Shown here one piece after another: positions 8,902 through 16,475 of a DNA stretch of 64,000 nucleotides. Source of the DNA: Gemmobacter lutimaris (GTDB lineage Bacteria; Pseudomonadota; Alphaproteobacteria; Rhodobacterales; Rhodobacteraceae). The stretch lies in assembly GCF_003570715.1 (NCBI RefSeq), contig NZ_QXXQ01000003.1, positions 310,001 through 374,000 of the forward strand. Direction: 5' to 3'. The stretch's first letter is position 1. Each line of letters begins with the position of its first letter. The notes beneath the pieces were generated by a model, which was not told the origin of the DNA, searched no databases, and saw only the letters and a list, made by a program, of their open reading frames with translations. The translations under genes and the position numbers were made by a program.

Positions 8902-10398
8902 TCAGGTGAAAATGATCTGATCGCGGTCGGCCCAGACCAGATTGGTGAAGCGCAGATGCGCCTCGCCGATGCTGAGTTCCAGCCTGCCCGCATGGCGGCT
9001 GAACACCGGATCAGCCTCGCCGTCGATGCGGATCGAGTCGTTGACAAGGTCGAAACCGATCACCCGGTCGCTGCCGCGGTCGTAGTCAGGGTCGATGACC
9101 ACGACATGCGACGCGCCGTTCAGCCGCAATTCATCGTCGCCCTTGCCGCCGCTGACATCCGCCGATCCAAGTCGGCGGACGGCAAGCACATCGTCGCCCC
9201 CCCCACCGGACAGGATGGAATGGCCCCAGGAACGGGTGTCGAGCACAAGATGATCCAGGCCGGTGCCACCCAACAGGGTGTCATTCCCACCGCCTGATCG
9301 AAGATAGTCGTGCCCGGCATCCCCGCGCAGCAGGTCGCTTGCGATATAGCCATGCATCGCGCTGCGGTCCGCCGAGAGTGAATCGATGCCCGCGCCGCCT
9401 CGCAGGGTGTCGGAACCGTCTCCGCCCCAAAGCGTATCCTGTCCCGCCCCGCCGAACAGCATCTCGTCGGCTGCGCCGCCGGTCACGATGTCATAGCCGT
9501 CACCGCCATAAAGCCGTCCGTTGGTATCTTTGAGAACATCCGCGCCATTGCCGCCACGGATCACGTCATACCCCGAGCCGCCGATGATGGTATCGGCCCC
9601 GCCCATGCCGGAAAGCGTGCTGTCGCCAATCGGCCCGACAACGGTTTCGGCGCGGCCGGTCATCTTCAGGGTTACCCCGGCACCGTCGGCGGTGATCTGC
9701 CAGCCACGCGTATTGACCGGATCGCCATAAAGCCGGGTCAATGCCGCTGCGTCCAATGAGCGGTAGTCGGTGAAATAGCCGTTGTCGCTGTGGGTATAGG
9801 ACATCAGCGTGTTGCTGGTATTGTCATACTGGCGCGGCAGCTTGATGTCTCCCTCGAAGGGGTGCTTCAGGCCAAGCGCATGGCCCAGCTCGTGCAGCAT
9901 CGCCTCGAAAGCGAAGGTGCCGGGCGCATAGCTGGCTCCCGATGCGAAATCGAGTACCAGATCGCCGCCCGTAGTGCCCCATTTGGAGACGGCCGGGTAA
10001 TGCGCCCAGCCTGCATAGCTGGAGCCGGTGGAATTGTAGATGTCGATCATCGCCCCGTCCGCGTCGCTTTCGACAAGAACAACTCCGGCGGTTTGCATGA
10101 CGATTTCGGCGGCTTTGCGAAACTCTGCACGCTGCGCATCGCTGAACGGTGCATAGCTGTCACTGTCGTAGGGATTGAACTCGGACAGGGACGGCAATTC
10201 CTGTTGCAACAGGAAAGAATAGGTCACGATGACAGGCGTTTTCAGATCGGTCAGGGCATTCCAGCGCGCGCCCGAACTGTCAAGATAGGCCAGAAGGGCA
10301 CGTTCGCTGCCCGCAGGCGGAGGGTCGGCAACGACGACCCCCGGTTCTTCTTCCTCTTCTCCCGGACCAGCCGCACCAAGCACACACAGAAGGCACAT
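8902..10398 (-). CDS. RTX metalloprotease, M10 (serralysin/matrixin) family
   Basis: Predicted secreted zinc protease. The 498-residue protein has the metzincin motif HELGHALGLKH at residues 169-179 and a Met-turn LMSY soon after, followed by about a dozen GGxGxDxxx calcium-binding nonapeptides (GGSGYDVIR, GGAGQDTLW, GGDGSDTLR and others). There is no Sec signal. RTX repeats with a hydrophobic C-terminus point to type I secretion, but no ABC/HlyD exporter genes are in the window. The start is taken at 10398, behind a GGAG; the frame remains open further upstream. The first residues (MCLLC) hold a CxxC, followed by a run of five Glu and a proline-rich stretch, which is not the classical serralysin propeptide. 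Confidence 0.88.
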   Translation of the reverse strand: MCLLCVLGAAGPGEEEEEPGVVVADPPPAGSERALLAYLDSSGARWNALTDLKTPVIVTYSFLLQQELPSLSEFNPYDSDSYAPFSDAQRAEFRKAAEIVMQTAGVVLVESDADGAMIDIYNSTGSSYAGWAHYPAVSKWGTTGGDLVLDFASGASYAPGTFAFEAMLHELGHALGLKHPFEGDIKLPRQYDNTSNTLMSYTHSDNGYFTDYRSLDAAALTRLYGDPVNTRGWQITADGAGVTLKMTGRAETVVGPIGDSTLSGMGGADTIIGGSGYDVIRGGNGADVLKDTNGRLYGGDGYDIVTGGAADEMLFGGAGQDTLWGGDGSDTLRGGAGIDSLSADRSAMHGYIASDLLRGDAGHDYLRSGGGNDTLLGGTGLDHLVLDTRSWGHSILSGGGGDDVLAVRRLGSADVSGGKGDDELRLNGASHVVVIDPDYDRGSDRVIGFDLVNDSIRIDGEADPVFSRHAGRLELSIGEAHLRFTNLVWADRDQIIFT

Positions 10399-10574
10399 CG
10401 TCGAATCTCCAAACCCTGCAAAATGCAACCCAAGGCGGTGCGACGGTAGGGGCTGACTACGGTCGGCACAAGGGCCTTCACGGGCGGAAGTGCGCAATTC
10501 GTCATTCGTGTCACCCGTGATTCCAATATCTTGCGGGCGCTTGTTTATGGCATCTGGCCTGCTAACCTGCCGCA

Positions 10575-11798
10575 ATGTCACAGGTGCCGCTTCTCCCCAA
10601 TTCCCGCGCTCGGCGCATCTTTCTGGACCGTCACGCGCTGGCCGAGGCGCCGTCGGGTGCTGCCAGCGGCGCTGCGCTGCATGATCTGATCACCCGCATC
10701 GGGTTCGTGCAGGTGGACAGCATCAATACGGTAGAGCGGGCGCATCACATGATCCTCTGGGCGCGGCGGCAAAGCTATCGCCCCGAGGCGCTGGCGCGGC
10801 TGGTCGAACGCGACCGGCTGTTGTGGGAACACTGGACCCATGATGCCTCGATCCTGCCGGTCGCTTGCTTCCCGTTCTGGCGGAGACGGTTCGAACAGGA
10901 TCGCGCCCGTCTGGTGCAGCGCTGGACCGGCTGGCAGCGCGCGGGTTTCCACGAGAAATTCGACGAGGTTCTGGCGCGGGTCGCCGATCATGGTCCCGTC
11001 ACCTCGGCCGATGTCGGCGAGGGTGAGGCGCGCGGTTCGGGTGGCTGGTGGGACTGGCACCCGTCCAAAGCCGCGCTGGAATATCTGTGGCGCGTGGGGG
11101 AACTGTCTGTGTCGCGGCGCGAGGGGTTCCGCAAGGTCTATGACCTGACGGAACGGGTGATCCCGGCAGAGTGGCGCGGGGTCATGTACGACGATGCGGC
11201 GGTGATTGCCTGGGCCTGCGATTCTGCGCTGGACCGGCTGGGCTTTGCGACACCGGGCGAACTGGCGGCCTATTGGGGGGCTGTCACCCCGGAGGAAGCA
11301 AAGACCTGGGCCGAGGCGGCACTGGCCTCGGGTGCGGTGATCCGCGTGGCGGTGGAAGGGGCTGATGGCAGCCTGCGCACCCATCTGGCGCGGCCTGATC
11401 TTCCGCAGGTCCAGCCGCCAGAGCCGCCGGGGCGTATCCGCATCCTGTCGCCCTTCGATCCTGCGCTGCGTGATCGCAAGCGGGCCGAGCGGTTGTTCGG
11501 TTTTCACTACCGGATCGAGGTTTTCGTGCCCGAGCCGCAGCGGCGCTTCGGCTATTACATCTTTCCGGTGCTGGAAGGTGCGCGGCTGGTAGGTCGCGTG
11601 GACGCCAAGGCGCAGCGTGATCGTGGCGTGCTGGCGGTGCGTGCCTTCTGGCCCGAGGCTGGCGTGGCAATGGGCGCAGGCCGCTGCGCAAGGCTTGAGG
11701 CCGAACTGGATCGTCTGGCGCGGTTTGCCGGCTGCGATGCCGGGGTCGAATATGCGCCGGGTTGGCTGCGCGACCACCAGCCGCCGGCGCGGGATTAA
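10575..11798 (+). CDS. winged-helix DNA-binding protein, YcaQ/AlkX family (putative crosslink repair glycosylase)
   Basis: The 407-residue protein matches the YcaQ / HTH_42 family, in which E. coli YcaQ (AlkX) is a DNA glycosylase acting on interstrand crosslinks. Visible family landmarks are the N-terminal ARRIFLDR, FVQVDSINTVERAHH, the LWEHWTHDASILP segment, and the later FDPALRDRKRAERLFGF and FGYYIFPVLEGARLVGRVDAKA blocks. The protein is soluble, with three winged-helix-like segments expected. It is divergent from the RTX protease and convergent with N-formylglutamate amidohydrolase (1-base gap). Glycosylase activity is inferred from the family; I have not identified the catalytic residues. 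Confidence 0.82.
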   Translation: MSQVPLLPNSRARRIFLDRHALAEAPSGAASGAALHDLITRIGFVQVDSINTVERAHHMILWARRQSYRPEALARLVERDRLLWEHWTHDASILPVACFPFWRRRFEQDRARLVQRWTGWQRAGFHEKFDEVLARVADHGPVTSADVGEGEARGSGGWWDWHPSKAALEYLWRVGELSVSRREGFRKVYDLTERVIPAEWRGVMYDDAAVIAWACDSALDRLGFATPGELAAYWGAVTPEEAKTWAEAALASGAVIRVAVEGADGSLRTHLARPDLPQVQPPEPPGRIRILSPFDPALRDRKRAERLFGFHYRIEVFVPEPQRRFGYYIFPVLEGARLVGRVDAKAQRDRGVLAVRAFWPEAGVAMGAGRCARLEAELDRLARFAGCDAGVEYAPGWLRDHQPPARD

Positions 11799-11799
11799 T

Positions 11800-12684
11800 C
11801 TATTCCGCTGCCAAGGGCAGGCTGTTTGCGCCGGGTCTGCCGAAAGCATCGGCCAGTTCGGAGACGATACTGCCGATCACCTGCCGGAATGCGGTAAAAT
11901 CCGCGCTGCGACGGATGGCGGTTTCGTCCATGTAAAGCGCGCGGTCGATCTCGATCTGCACAACATGCTGGCCTTGAGAGGGGCGGCCGTAGGTTTGCGC
12001 GATATATGCCCCCGCGAAGGGCGCATTGCGCACGACGCGCAGCCCGGCGCGGCGAAAGGCGGCCTCTACCCGATCCGTGACATCGCGCGCGGCCGAGGCG
12101 CCGAAACGGTCGCCCAGCACGACTTCGGGATGGGCGATCCCGGCGCGGGAATGCACCTCGATCGCCTCATGCGGCATCGAGTGCCAGTCCAGCAGCACCG
12201 CCTCGCCAAATTCCAGATGCGCCGCGCGCAGCAGATCCTTCAGCCGGTCGTGCCAAGGATGCCAGTGCCGCGTGATTCGTGCCTCTGCCTCGGCCAGCGG
12301 GATCTTGCCGCGATATATGTTGCGCCCCTGCGCTACCACGCGTGGAATCACCCCGAGCCCTGAACTGACACGCGGATTGTGCGCGGCGCGTGCGATGCCT
12401 TCGATCACCGCCGGGTCCAGTTCGTCGCAGCCCCGGTTCAGATCCAGACAGGCCCTGGGCACCCGTGCGGCCAGAACCGGGATTCCCGCAGCCGGTGCCA
12501 TGCCGATCAATTCGTCCACGAAGGCATCTTCCGAACTGCGGATCTGTGACGAATCGAGCATGACGCGATCGAGAAATGCCTGTTCATAGGCCCGGCCACT
12601 GTGCGGTGATGAAAAAACCAGCGGTGCCCGCGCGGTTTGCGGGCGGTTCAGGACATAGGCATCGGTTTCGGTCCGGTGGATCAT
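11800..12684 (-). CDS. N-formylglutamate amidohydrolase family protein
   Basis: Predicted zinc amidohydrolase that releases formate from N-formylglutamate at the end of a histidine degradation branch. The 294-residue protein shows the family start LVFSSPHSGR, followed by SSEDAFVDEL, the RACLDLNRG block and LLDWHSMPH. No other hut gene is in the window, so assignment to histidine catabolism rests on the family alone. The start at 12684 is the first in-frame ATG. The region upstream carries the tRNA-Val promoter on the opposite strand. Confidence 0.87.
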   Translation of the reverse strand: MIHRTETDAYVLNRPQTARAPLVFSSPHSGRAYEQAFLDRVMLDSSQIRSSEDAFVDELIGMAPAAGIPVLAARVPRACLDLNRGCDELDPAVIEGIARAAHNPRVSSGLGVIPRVVAQGRNIYRGKIPLAEAEARITRHWHPWHDRLKDLLRAAHLEFGEAVLLDWHSMPHEAIEVHSRAGIAHPEVVLGDRFGASAARDVTDRVEAAFRRAGLRVVRNAPFAGAYIAQTYGRPSQGQHVVQIEIDRALYMDETAIRRSADFTAFRQVIGSIVSELADAFGRPGANSLPLAAE

Positions 12685-12725
12685 GTCAAAAGGTATAGCG
12701 CGGTTTTTTCTGTTGTCGAAACCCC

Positions 12726-12754
12726 TTGAACACCGCTGCGACTCTCTTTATAGA
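12726..12754 (+). promoter_or_regulatory. sigma-70 type promoter for tRNA-Val
   Basis: A near-consensus promoter: -35 TTGAAC at 12726-12731, a 17-base spacer, and -10 TATAGA at 12749-12754. It lies about 65 bases upstream of the tRNA-Val gene and has no competing gene in front of it. Confidence 0.7.
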
Positions 12755-12819
12755 CCCCTCCACGACGCGGTTCTGCCCGCGTCCTTTGTTTTTACGAAGG
12801 TCGCGGCAGGGGCAAGTCA

Positions 12820-12894
12820 GGGCGGTTAGCTCAGCGGTAGAGCACTACGTTGACATCGTAGTGGCCACTGGTTCGATCCCAGTACCGCCCACCA
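12820..12894 (+). tRNA. tRNA-Val (anticodon GAC)
   Basis: A complete cloverleaf. Acceptor arms GGGCGGT and ACCGCCC pair perfectly. The D-arm region is TAGCTCAGCGGTAGAGC. The anticodon stem CTACG/CGTAG encloses TTGACAT with anticodon GAC (valine). The T-arm is CTGG-TTCGATC-CCAG. The 3' CCA (12892-12894) is encoded. It reads GUC and GUU codons. Confidence 0.97.
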
Positions 12895-12957
12895 TTTTCG
12901 TCCCGCAAGGGGCACAAGGCAAGAAGGCGCACGCGCGCCGCGATAAGGAGACGACCC

Positions 12958-13083
12958 ATGAAGGTCAAGAACTCGCTGCGCTCGCTGAAGACGCGTCACC
13001 GCGACTGTCAGGTTGTGCGCCGTAAAGGCAGGGTCTATGTGATCAACAAGACCCAGAAGCGCTACAAAGCCCGTCAGGGCTGA
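12958..13083 (+). CDS. rpmJ: 50S ribosomal protein L36
   Basis: A 41-residue ribosomal protein starting [17 protein letters not shown] and ending QKRYKARQG. Most L36 proteins of about 37 residues carry a CCCH zinc ribbon; this one has only one cysteine (Cys17), so it is the zinc-free (C-minus) form usual in alphaproteobacteria. The AAGGAG Shine-Dalgarno sits 7 bases before the ATG. It lies 63 bases downstream of tRNA-Val, possibly on the same transcript, and is followed by a strong terminator. Confidence 0.95.
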   Translation: MKVKNSLRSLKTRHRDCQVVRRKGRVYVINKTQKRYKARQG

Positions 13084-13106
13084 TTGGCGCCAAGCCATCG
13101 CTTTGG

Positions 13107-13139
13107 AAAGACCGCCGCGGGCAACCCGGCGGTCTTTTT
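13107..13139 (+). terminator. rho-independent terminator of rpmJ
   Basis: An 11-bp perfect stem (13107-13117 with 13127-13137) with a 9-base loop followed by a run of T. In the reverse direction the stem begins with AAAGACC, so it may also stop the convergent AhpD-like gene. Confidence 0.88.
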
Positions 13140-13144
13140 CATTA

Positions 13145-13711
13145 TCAGCGCGCCATGGCGTGATATTCGGGGTTCGGGCGCATCTCGACCGCCGCCGCGA
13201 CACGGTTCGACATGTTGTAGAAGGCGGCGACCGCGGCGATGTCCCAGATGTCGGCATCGCTGAAGCCTTCGGCGCGCAGGGCGGCCCGGTCTGCCTCACC
13301 CATTTCGGCGGGCGTATTGGTCAGCTTCACCGCAAAGGCCAGCATGGCCCGCTGTCGGGGTGAAATATCGGCCACGCGCCAGTTCTGCGCAACGGTTTCC
13401 GCTAGTGCCGGATCGCCCGAAAGCTGCCGCAGCGCCGCGCCATGCGCCGTCAGGCAATAGACGCAGGCATTCTGCGCCGAGACGGCGACCGCGATCATCT
13501 CGCGTTCCGCTTTGGTCAGGCCAGAGGGCGCCAGCATCAGATCATTATACATGGCGCTGAAGGCGCGCAGCTTTTCGGCATCGAAAGCATAAGCCAGCAG
13601 CACGTTGGGGATCAGGCCCAGCTTTTCCTGACACTTGCTGAAATAGGCGGCGATGTCGTCGGGCAGCGGGTTTTCGGGTTCCAGATCCAGCGCGGTTACG
13701 GTTTCGGTCAT
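13145..13711 (-). CDS. AhpD-like peroxidase-related protein (carboxymuconolactone decarboxylase fold)
   Basis: The 188-residue protein belongs to the AhpD/CMD superfamily, in its peroxidase-related subfamily. The redox motif is Cys83-xx-Cys86 followed by His90 (ACVYCLTAHG), the arrangement used for alkylhydroperoxidase activity. The downstream helices DISPRQRAMLAFAVKLTNTP and FYNMSNRVA are typical of the subfamily. The start at 13711 is supported by an AGGGAGGA Shine-Dalgarno. It is cytoplasmic and the physiological peroxide is unknown. It is divergent from a glutathione S-transferase gene about 110 bases away, which would fit a shared detoxification theme. Confidence 0.85.
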   Translation of the reverse strand: MTETVTALDLEPENPLPDDIAAYFSKCQEKLGLIPNVLLAYAFDAEKLRAFSAMYNDLMLAPSGLTKAEREMIAVAVSAQNACVYCLTAHGAALRQLSGDPALAETVAQNWRVADISPRQRAMLAFAVKLTNTPAEMGEADRAALRAEGFSDADIWDIAAVAAFYNMSNRVAAAVEMRPNPEYHAMAR

Positions 13712-13819
13712 CTTGTCCTCCCTTGTCCGGAGCAGCCTGCACCGAAGCGCGGCAGGTTCCAACGTGAAATCGCGGGGCTATGCTGAGGACAGTCGAATCG
13801 GCTGACGGGGGACAGGATC

Positions 13820-14431
13820 ATGCGGTTGTTTCACTCTCCGACCTCGCCCTATGTGCGCAAGGTCATGGTTCTGCTGCACGAAACCGGGCTGTTGCTGCGG
13901 GTGGAGCTTGTTGCGGCGCAGGGCACGCCGGTCGATCCGGGGTCTATGCCGGTGGACCGCAATCCCTTGGGCAAGATTCCTGCGCTGGAAACCGATGAGG
14001 GGGTGGCGCTTTATGACAGCCGGGTGATCTGCCGTTATCTGGATGATCGGGCCGGGGCAGGGTTCTATCCGGGCGGGCCCGCCCTGTGGGAGGTGCTGAC
14101 GCTGGAGGCGACGGCGGATGGTATCCTCGATGCCGCGATCCTGATGGTCTACGAATCGCGTGTGCGGCCCGAGGACCGGCGTCACCCGGACTGGGTCGAG
14201 GGGCAGTGGGCCAAGATTGCCCGCGCGCTGGATACGGCCGAGCGGCGATGGGCCGCGCATCTGGCCGGGCCGCTGGACATGGGGCAGATCGCCTTGGGCT
14301 GTGCGCTGGCCTATCTGGATTACCGTCATTCCGACCGGCCGTGGCGGGCTGCCCATCCGCATCTTGCCGCCTGGGAGGCAGAGTTTTCCGCCCGCCTGTC
14401 GATGCAGGCCACACGGCCGCCGATGGCGTGA
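13820..14431 (+). CDS. glutathione S-transferase family protein
   Basis: The 203-residue protein has a thioredoxin-like N-terminal domain beginning MRLFHSPTSPYVRKV. Ser9 stands where many bacterial GSTs place the catalytic Ser or Cys. NPLGKIPALE carries the cis-proline, and the ALYDSRVICRYLD motif contacts the glutathione gamma-glutamyl group. An all-helical C-terminal domain follows. The substrate is unknown. It is convergent with the PAP2/barrel gene (2-base gap). Confidence 0.88.
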   Translation: MRLFHSPTSPYVRKVMVLLHETGLLLRVELVAAQGTPVDPGSMPVDRNPLGKIPALETDEGVALYDSRVICRYLDDRAGAGFYPGGPALWEVLTLEATADGILDAAILMVYESRVRPEDRRHPDWVEGQWAKIARALDTAERRWAAHLAGPLDMGQIALGCALAYLDYRHSDRPWRAAHPHLAAWEAEFSARLSMQATRPPMA

Positions 14432-14433
14432 CC

Positions 14434-15648
14434 TCAGAAACGCCTGGCCAGTCCGACATTGAGGGCGCCGGTTGTCAGATCCGTCCCCAGCTTGCCGCCC
14501 GAATCGAGTGCGATGTCGTGGTGCGACCATGTTGCCTTGATTTCGACAAAGGCTGACCACCGGGCAGAAAGATCGCCGCGCAGCCCGGCGACGGCCTGAA
14601 TGGCCGGGCCGGTCATCTGACACCCGAAGGTATGCGCTCCGCCGTTCGGGCGAATATCGACATGTGGCACGGCGACCCCCGCGCCAACACCCGCATAGGG
14701 GAAGATACCGTGCCGGTTTTCTGGCCAGCGATACCAAAGGGTCAGCGTGGCGATGTTCAGGCCGTCGGAGAACTCCAGTCTTTCATACCCGTGGCGGGCA
14801 GGGTTGTCGGCATAGGCCTTGGCGTGGTTCAGGTCGAGCCCGTAACCCCAGCCGCTTGCAAGCCAGCGGGTGAGGCGCAGCCCGTAATAGGGTGGGGCCT
14901 CCAGCGATTTGCCGCGCCAGTTTACGGTTTTCCGGCCCGAGGGGGCTGTGATGTCGCTGACGGCCACGCCCTGCCAGCCGCCATAAAGCGCAAGCTCCGT
15001 CTCGGCGCGCGTCGCCGAGGTGCCGATTATGGTCATCAGTGCGAAGACGAGCAGGCGAAGGCTGACTGTCGTGTGTGTTCCCGCCGCGCGCAGCCAAGCG
15101 GGGGCGGTGCGCAGGCCTCGGCCGATCCGGCGCAGACCGGCGGTGACCCCACGGCGGGCCACGGAGTCGCGACGCAGCAGCCGGTCGCCCAGCCAGCCCA
15201 GAACCGCGCCCGCCAGAACCTGCCAGATGTCATGTGCCTGCGCCTGAATGCGTGAGGCCCCCACAAAACCGGCCGCGATCACCACGACGGCCCGCGCGAC
15301 AGGATGCGACGGCAGGCAATCGTGCAACAACGAACTGGCACCGAAGGCCGCCGCTGCGGTATGGGCGGAAGGAAAGCCATGGGTGCCACCGCTCGGCCGT
15401 GTGTTCAGTGTGCTGTCACCCAACAGGCGTTTTGTGCCATGGGCGACGGTGAACACGCCGACAAACCGCAACATCAATTCGCCCGCCCTGCCATCGGCCA
15501 GCGCGCAGGCCCCGGCGATGAGGGGCAGGGCGATCTGAAGCCGGTCGCCATAGCGCCGCGCCGCCGGTTCGCAGAGAATCAGGCTCAGCGACAGGGCGGC
15601 CAAGACAAGCTGGACGCGGCCGAACAATTTCCAGTAGGGCCTGACCAT
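14434..15648 (-). CDS. PAP2 phosphatase fused to LpxQ-like outer-membrane beta-barrel
   Basis: An unusual 404-residue protein. Residues 1-160 form a hydrophobic PAP2 (type 2 phosphatidic acid phosphatase) module with NTRPSGG (82-88), the FPSAHT motif (His96) and SRxxxxxH (Ser132-His139); the position four after His139 is Gln, not the common Asp. A basic stretch (about 158-194) leads into a hydrophobic segment ending SATRA (215) that looks like an internal signal peptide. The last 189 residues are beta-rich and end in Phe, as BAM substrates do. Segments such as APPYYGLRL, LDLNHAKAYAD, LEFSDGLN and PYAGVGAG resemble, from memory, the lipid A oxidase (LpxQ) family. A likely role is lipid A dephosphorylation coupled to outer-membrane lipid A modification, which is inference. 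Confidence 0.72.
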   Translation of the reverse strand: MVRPYWKLFGRVQLVLAALSLSLILCEPAARRYGDRLQIALPLIAGACALADGRAGELMLRFVGVFTVAHGTKRLLGDSTLNTRPSGGTHGFPSAHTAAAAFGASSLLHDCLPSHPVARAVVVIAAGFVGASRIQAQAHDIWQVLAGAVLGWLGDRLLRRDSVARRGVTAGLRRIGRGLRTAPAWLRAAGTHTTVSLRLLVFALMTIIGTSATRAETELALYGGWQGVAVSDITAPSGRKTVNWRGKSLEAPPYYGLRLTRWLASGWGYGLDLNHAKAYADNPARHGYERLEFSDGLNIATLTLWYRWPENRHGIFPYAGVGAGVAVPHVDIRPNGGAHTFGCQMTGPAIQAVAGLRGDLSARWSAFVEIKATWSHHDIALDSGGKLGTDLTTGALNVGLARRF

Positions 15649-15745
15649 TCGCCTCTCCGTCGCGTGTGGTCAAACCCTAGCCGGGTGATGTAACAGAGAG
15701 TTCACGCGCCCGTGTCGCAGGCATTGTGGCATCGCGAGGGGCGAA

Positions 15746-15766
15746 TGATGCGAAAATGCCGCATCA
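15746..15766. promoter_or_regulatory. perfect 7-bp dyad TGATGCG-N7-CGCATCA upstream of petABC
   Basis: Arms at 15746-15752 and 15760-15766 are perfect inverted repeats with a 7-base spacer. The dyad lies about 140 bases before petA. A near-identical site occurs at 27897-27913. The GCG...CCGC core loosely resembles the RegA/PrrA type of box known to control bc1 genes in Rhodobacter, but the left half-site departs from that consensus. Confidence 0.4.
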
Positions 15767-15903
15767 AACCGGGGCCTGTGCGCCTATGACCGCTGGACGT
15801 GACGGGGGCGCTTGGCTAAAACCCGCCCATCACGGCAGCGGGCAACCGCAGCCCCTGATTTGCATGGGTCGCATGAGGCGGCCCTTGAGAGGGAGAAGAT
15901 CTC

Positions 15904-16464
15904 GTGTCCCACGCAGAAGATCACGCAGGCACCCGCAGGGATTTCCTGTATTACGCAACGGCCGGTGCCGGCGCTGTCGCTACCGGCGCGGCGGTCTGGC
16001 CGCTGGTCAACCAGATGAACGCCTCGGCCGATGTCCGCGCCCTTGCCTCGATCCATGTCGATGTGTCCAATGTGGCCGTGGGCTCGCAACTGACCGTCAA
16101 ATGGCTGGGCAAGCCGGTCTTCATCCGTCGCCGCACCCCCGAAGAGATCGAGGCCGGACGCGCGGTTGCGCTGACTGATCTCGTCGATCCCCATGCCGAC
16201 AATGCCAACAAGCCGGACGCCGATGCCGCCGACCAGAACCGCACGCTGGACGAAGCGGGCGAGTGGCTGGTGATGATGGGCGTCTGCACCCACCTCGGCT
16301 GTGTGCCGCTGGGCAATGGCGCCGGTGACTTCGGCGGCTGGTTCTGCCCCTGCCACGGGTCGCACTACGATACGGCCGGCCGCATCCGCAAAGGGCCCGC
16401 GCCGCGCAACCTGCCTGTGCCGGTGGCGCAGTTCACCGATCCGAACACCATCAAGCTGGGCTGA
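15904..16464 (+). CDS. petA: ubiquinol-cytochrome c reductase, Rieske iron-sulfur subunit
   Basis: Electron-transfer subunit of the cytochrome bc1 complex. The 186-residue protein has a twin-arginine-like start (TRRDFLYY) leading into one membrane anchor (about residues 15-35), then the soluble Rieske domain with CTHLGC (Cys128, His130, Cys133) and CPCHGSH (Cys148, Cys150, His151). These provide the 2Fe-2S ligands and the disulfide. Translation starts at a GTG, behind a GGGAG. petB follows after 11 bases, so the three pet genes form one operon. The 255 bases upstream contain no gene and include a perfect dyad at 15746-15766. Confidence 0.97.
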   Translation: MSHAEDHAGTRRDFLYYATAGAGAVATGAAVWPLVNQMNASADVRALASIHVDVSNVAVGSQLTVKWLGKPVFIRRRTPEEIEAGRAVALTDLVDPHADNANKPDADAADQNRTLDEAGEWLVMMGVCTHLGCVPLGNGAGDFGGWFCPCHGSHYDTAGRIRKGPAPRNLPVPVAQFTDPNTIKLG

Positions 16465-16475
16465 GGGAGACACCG

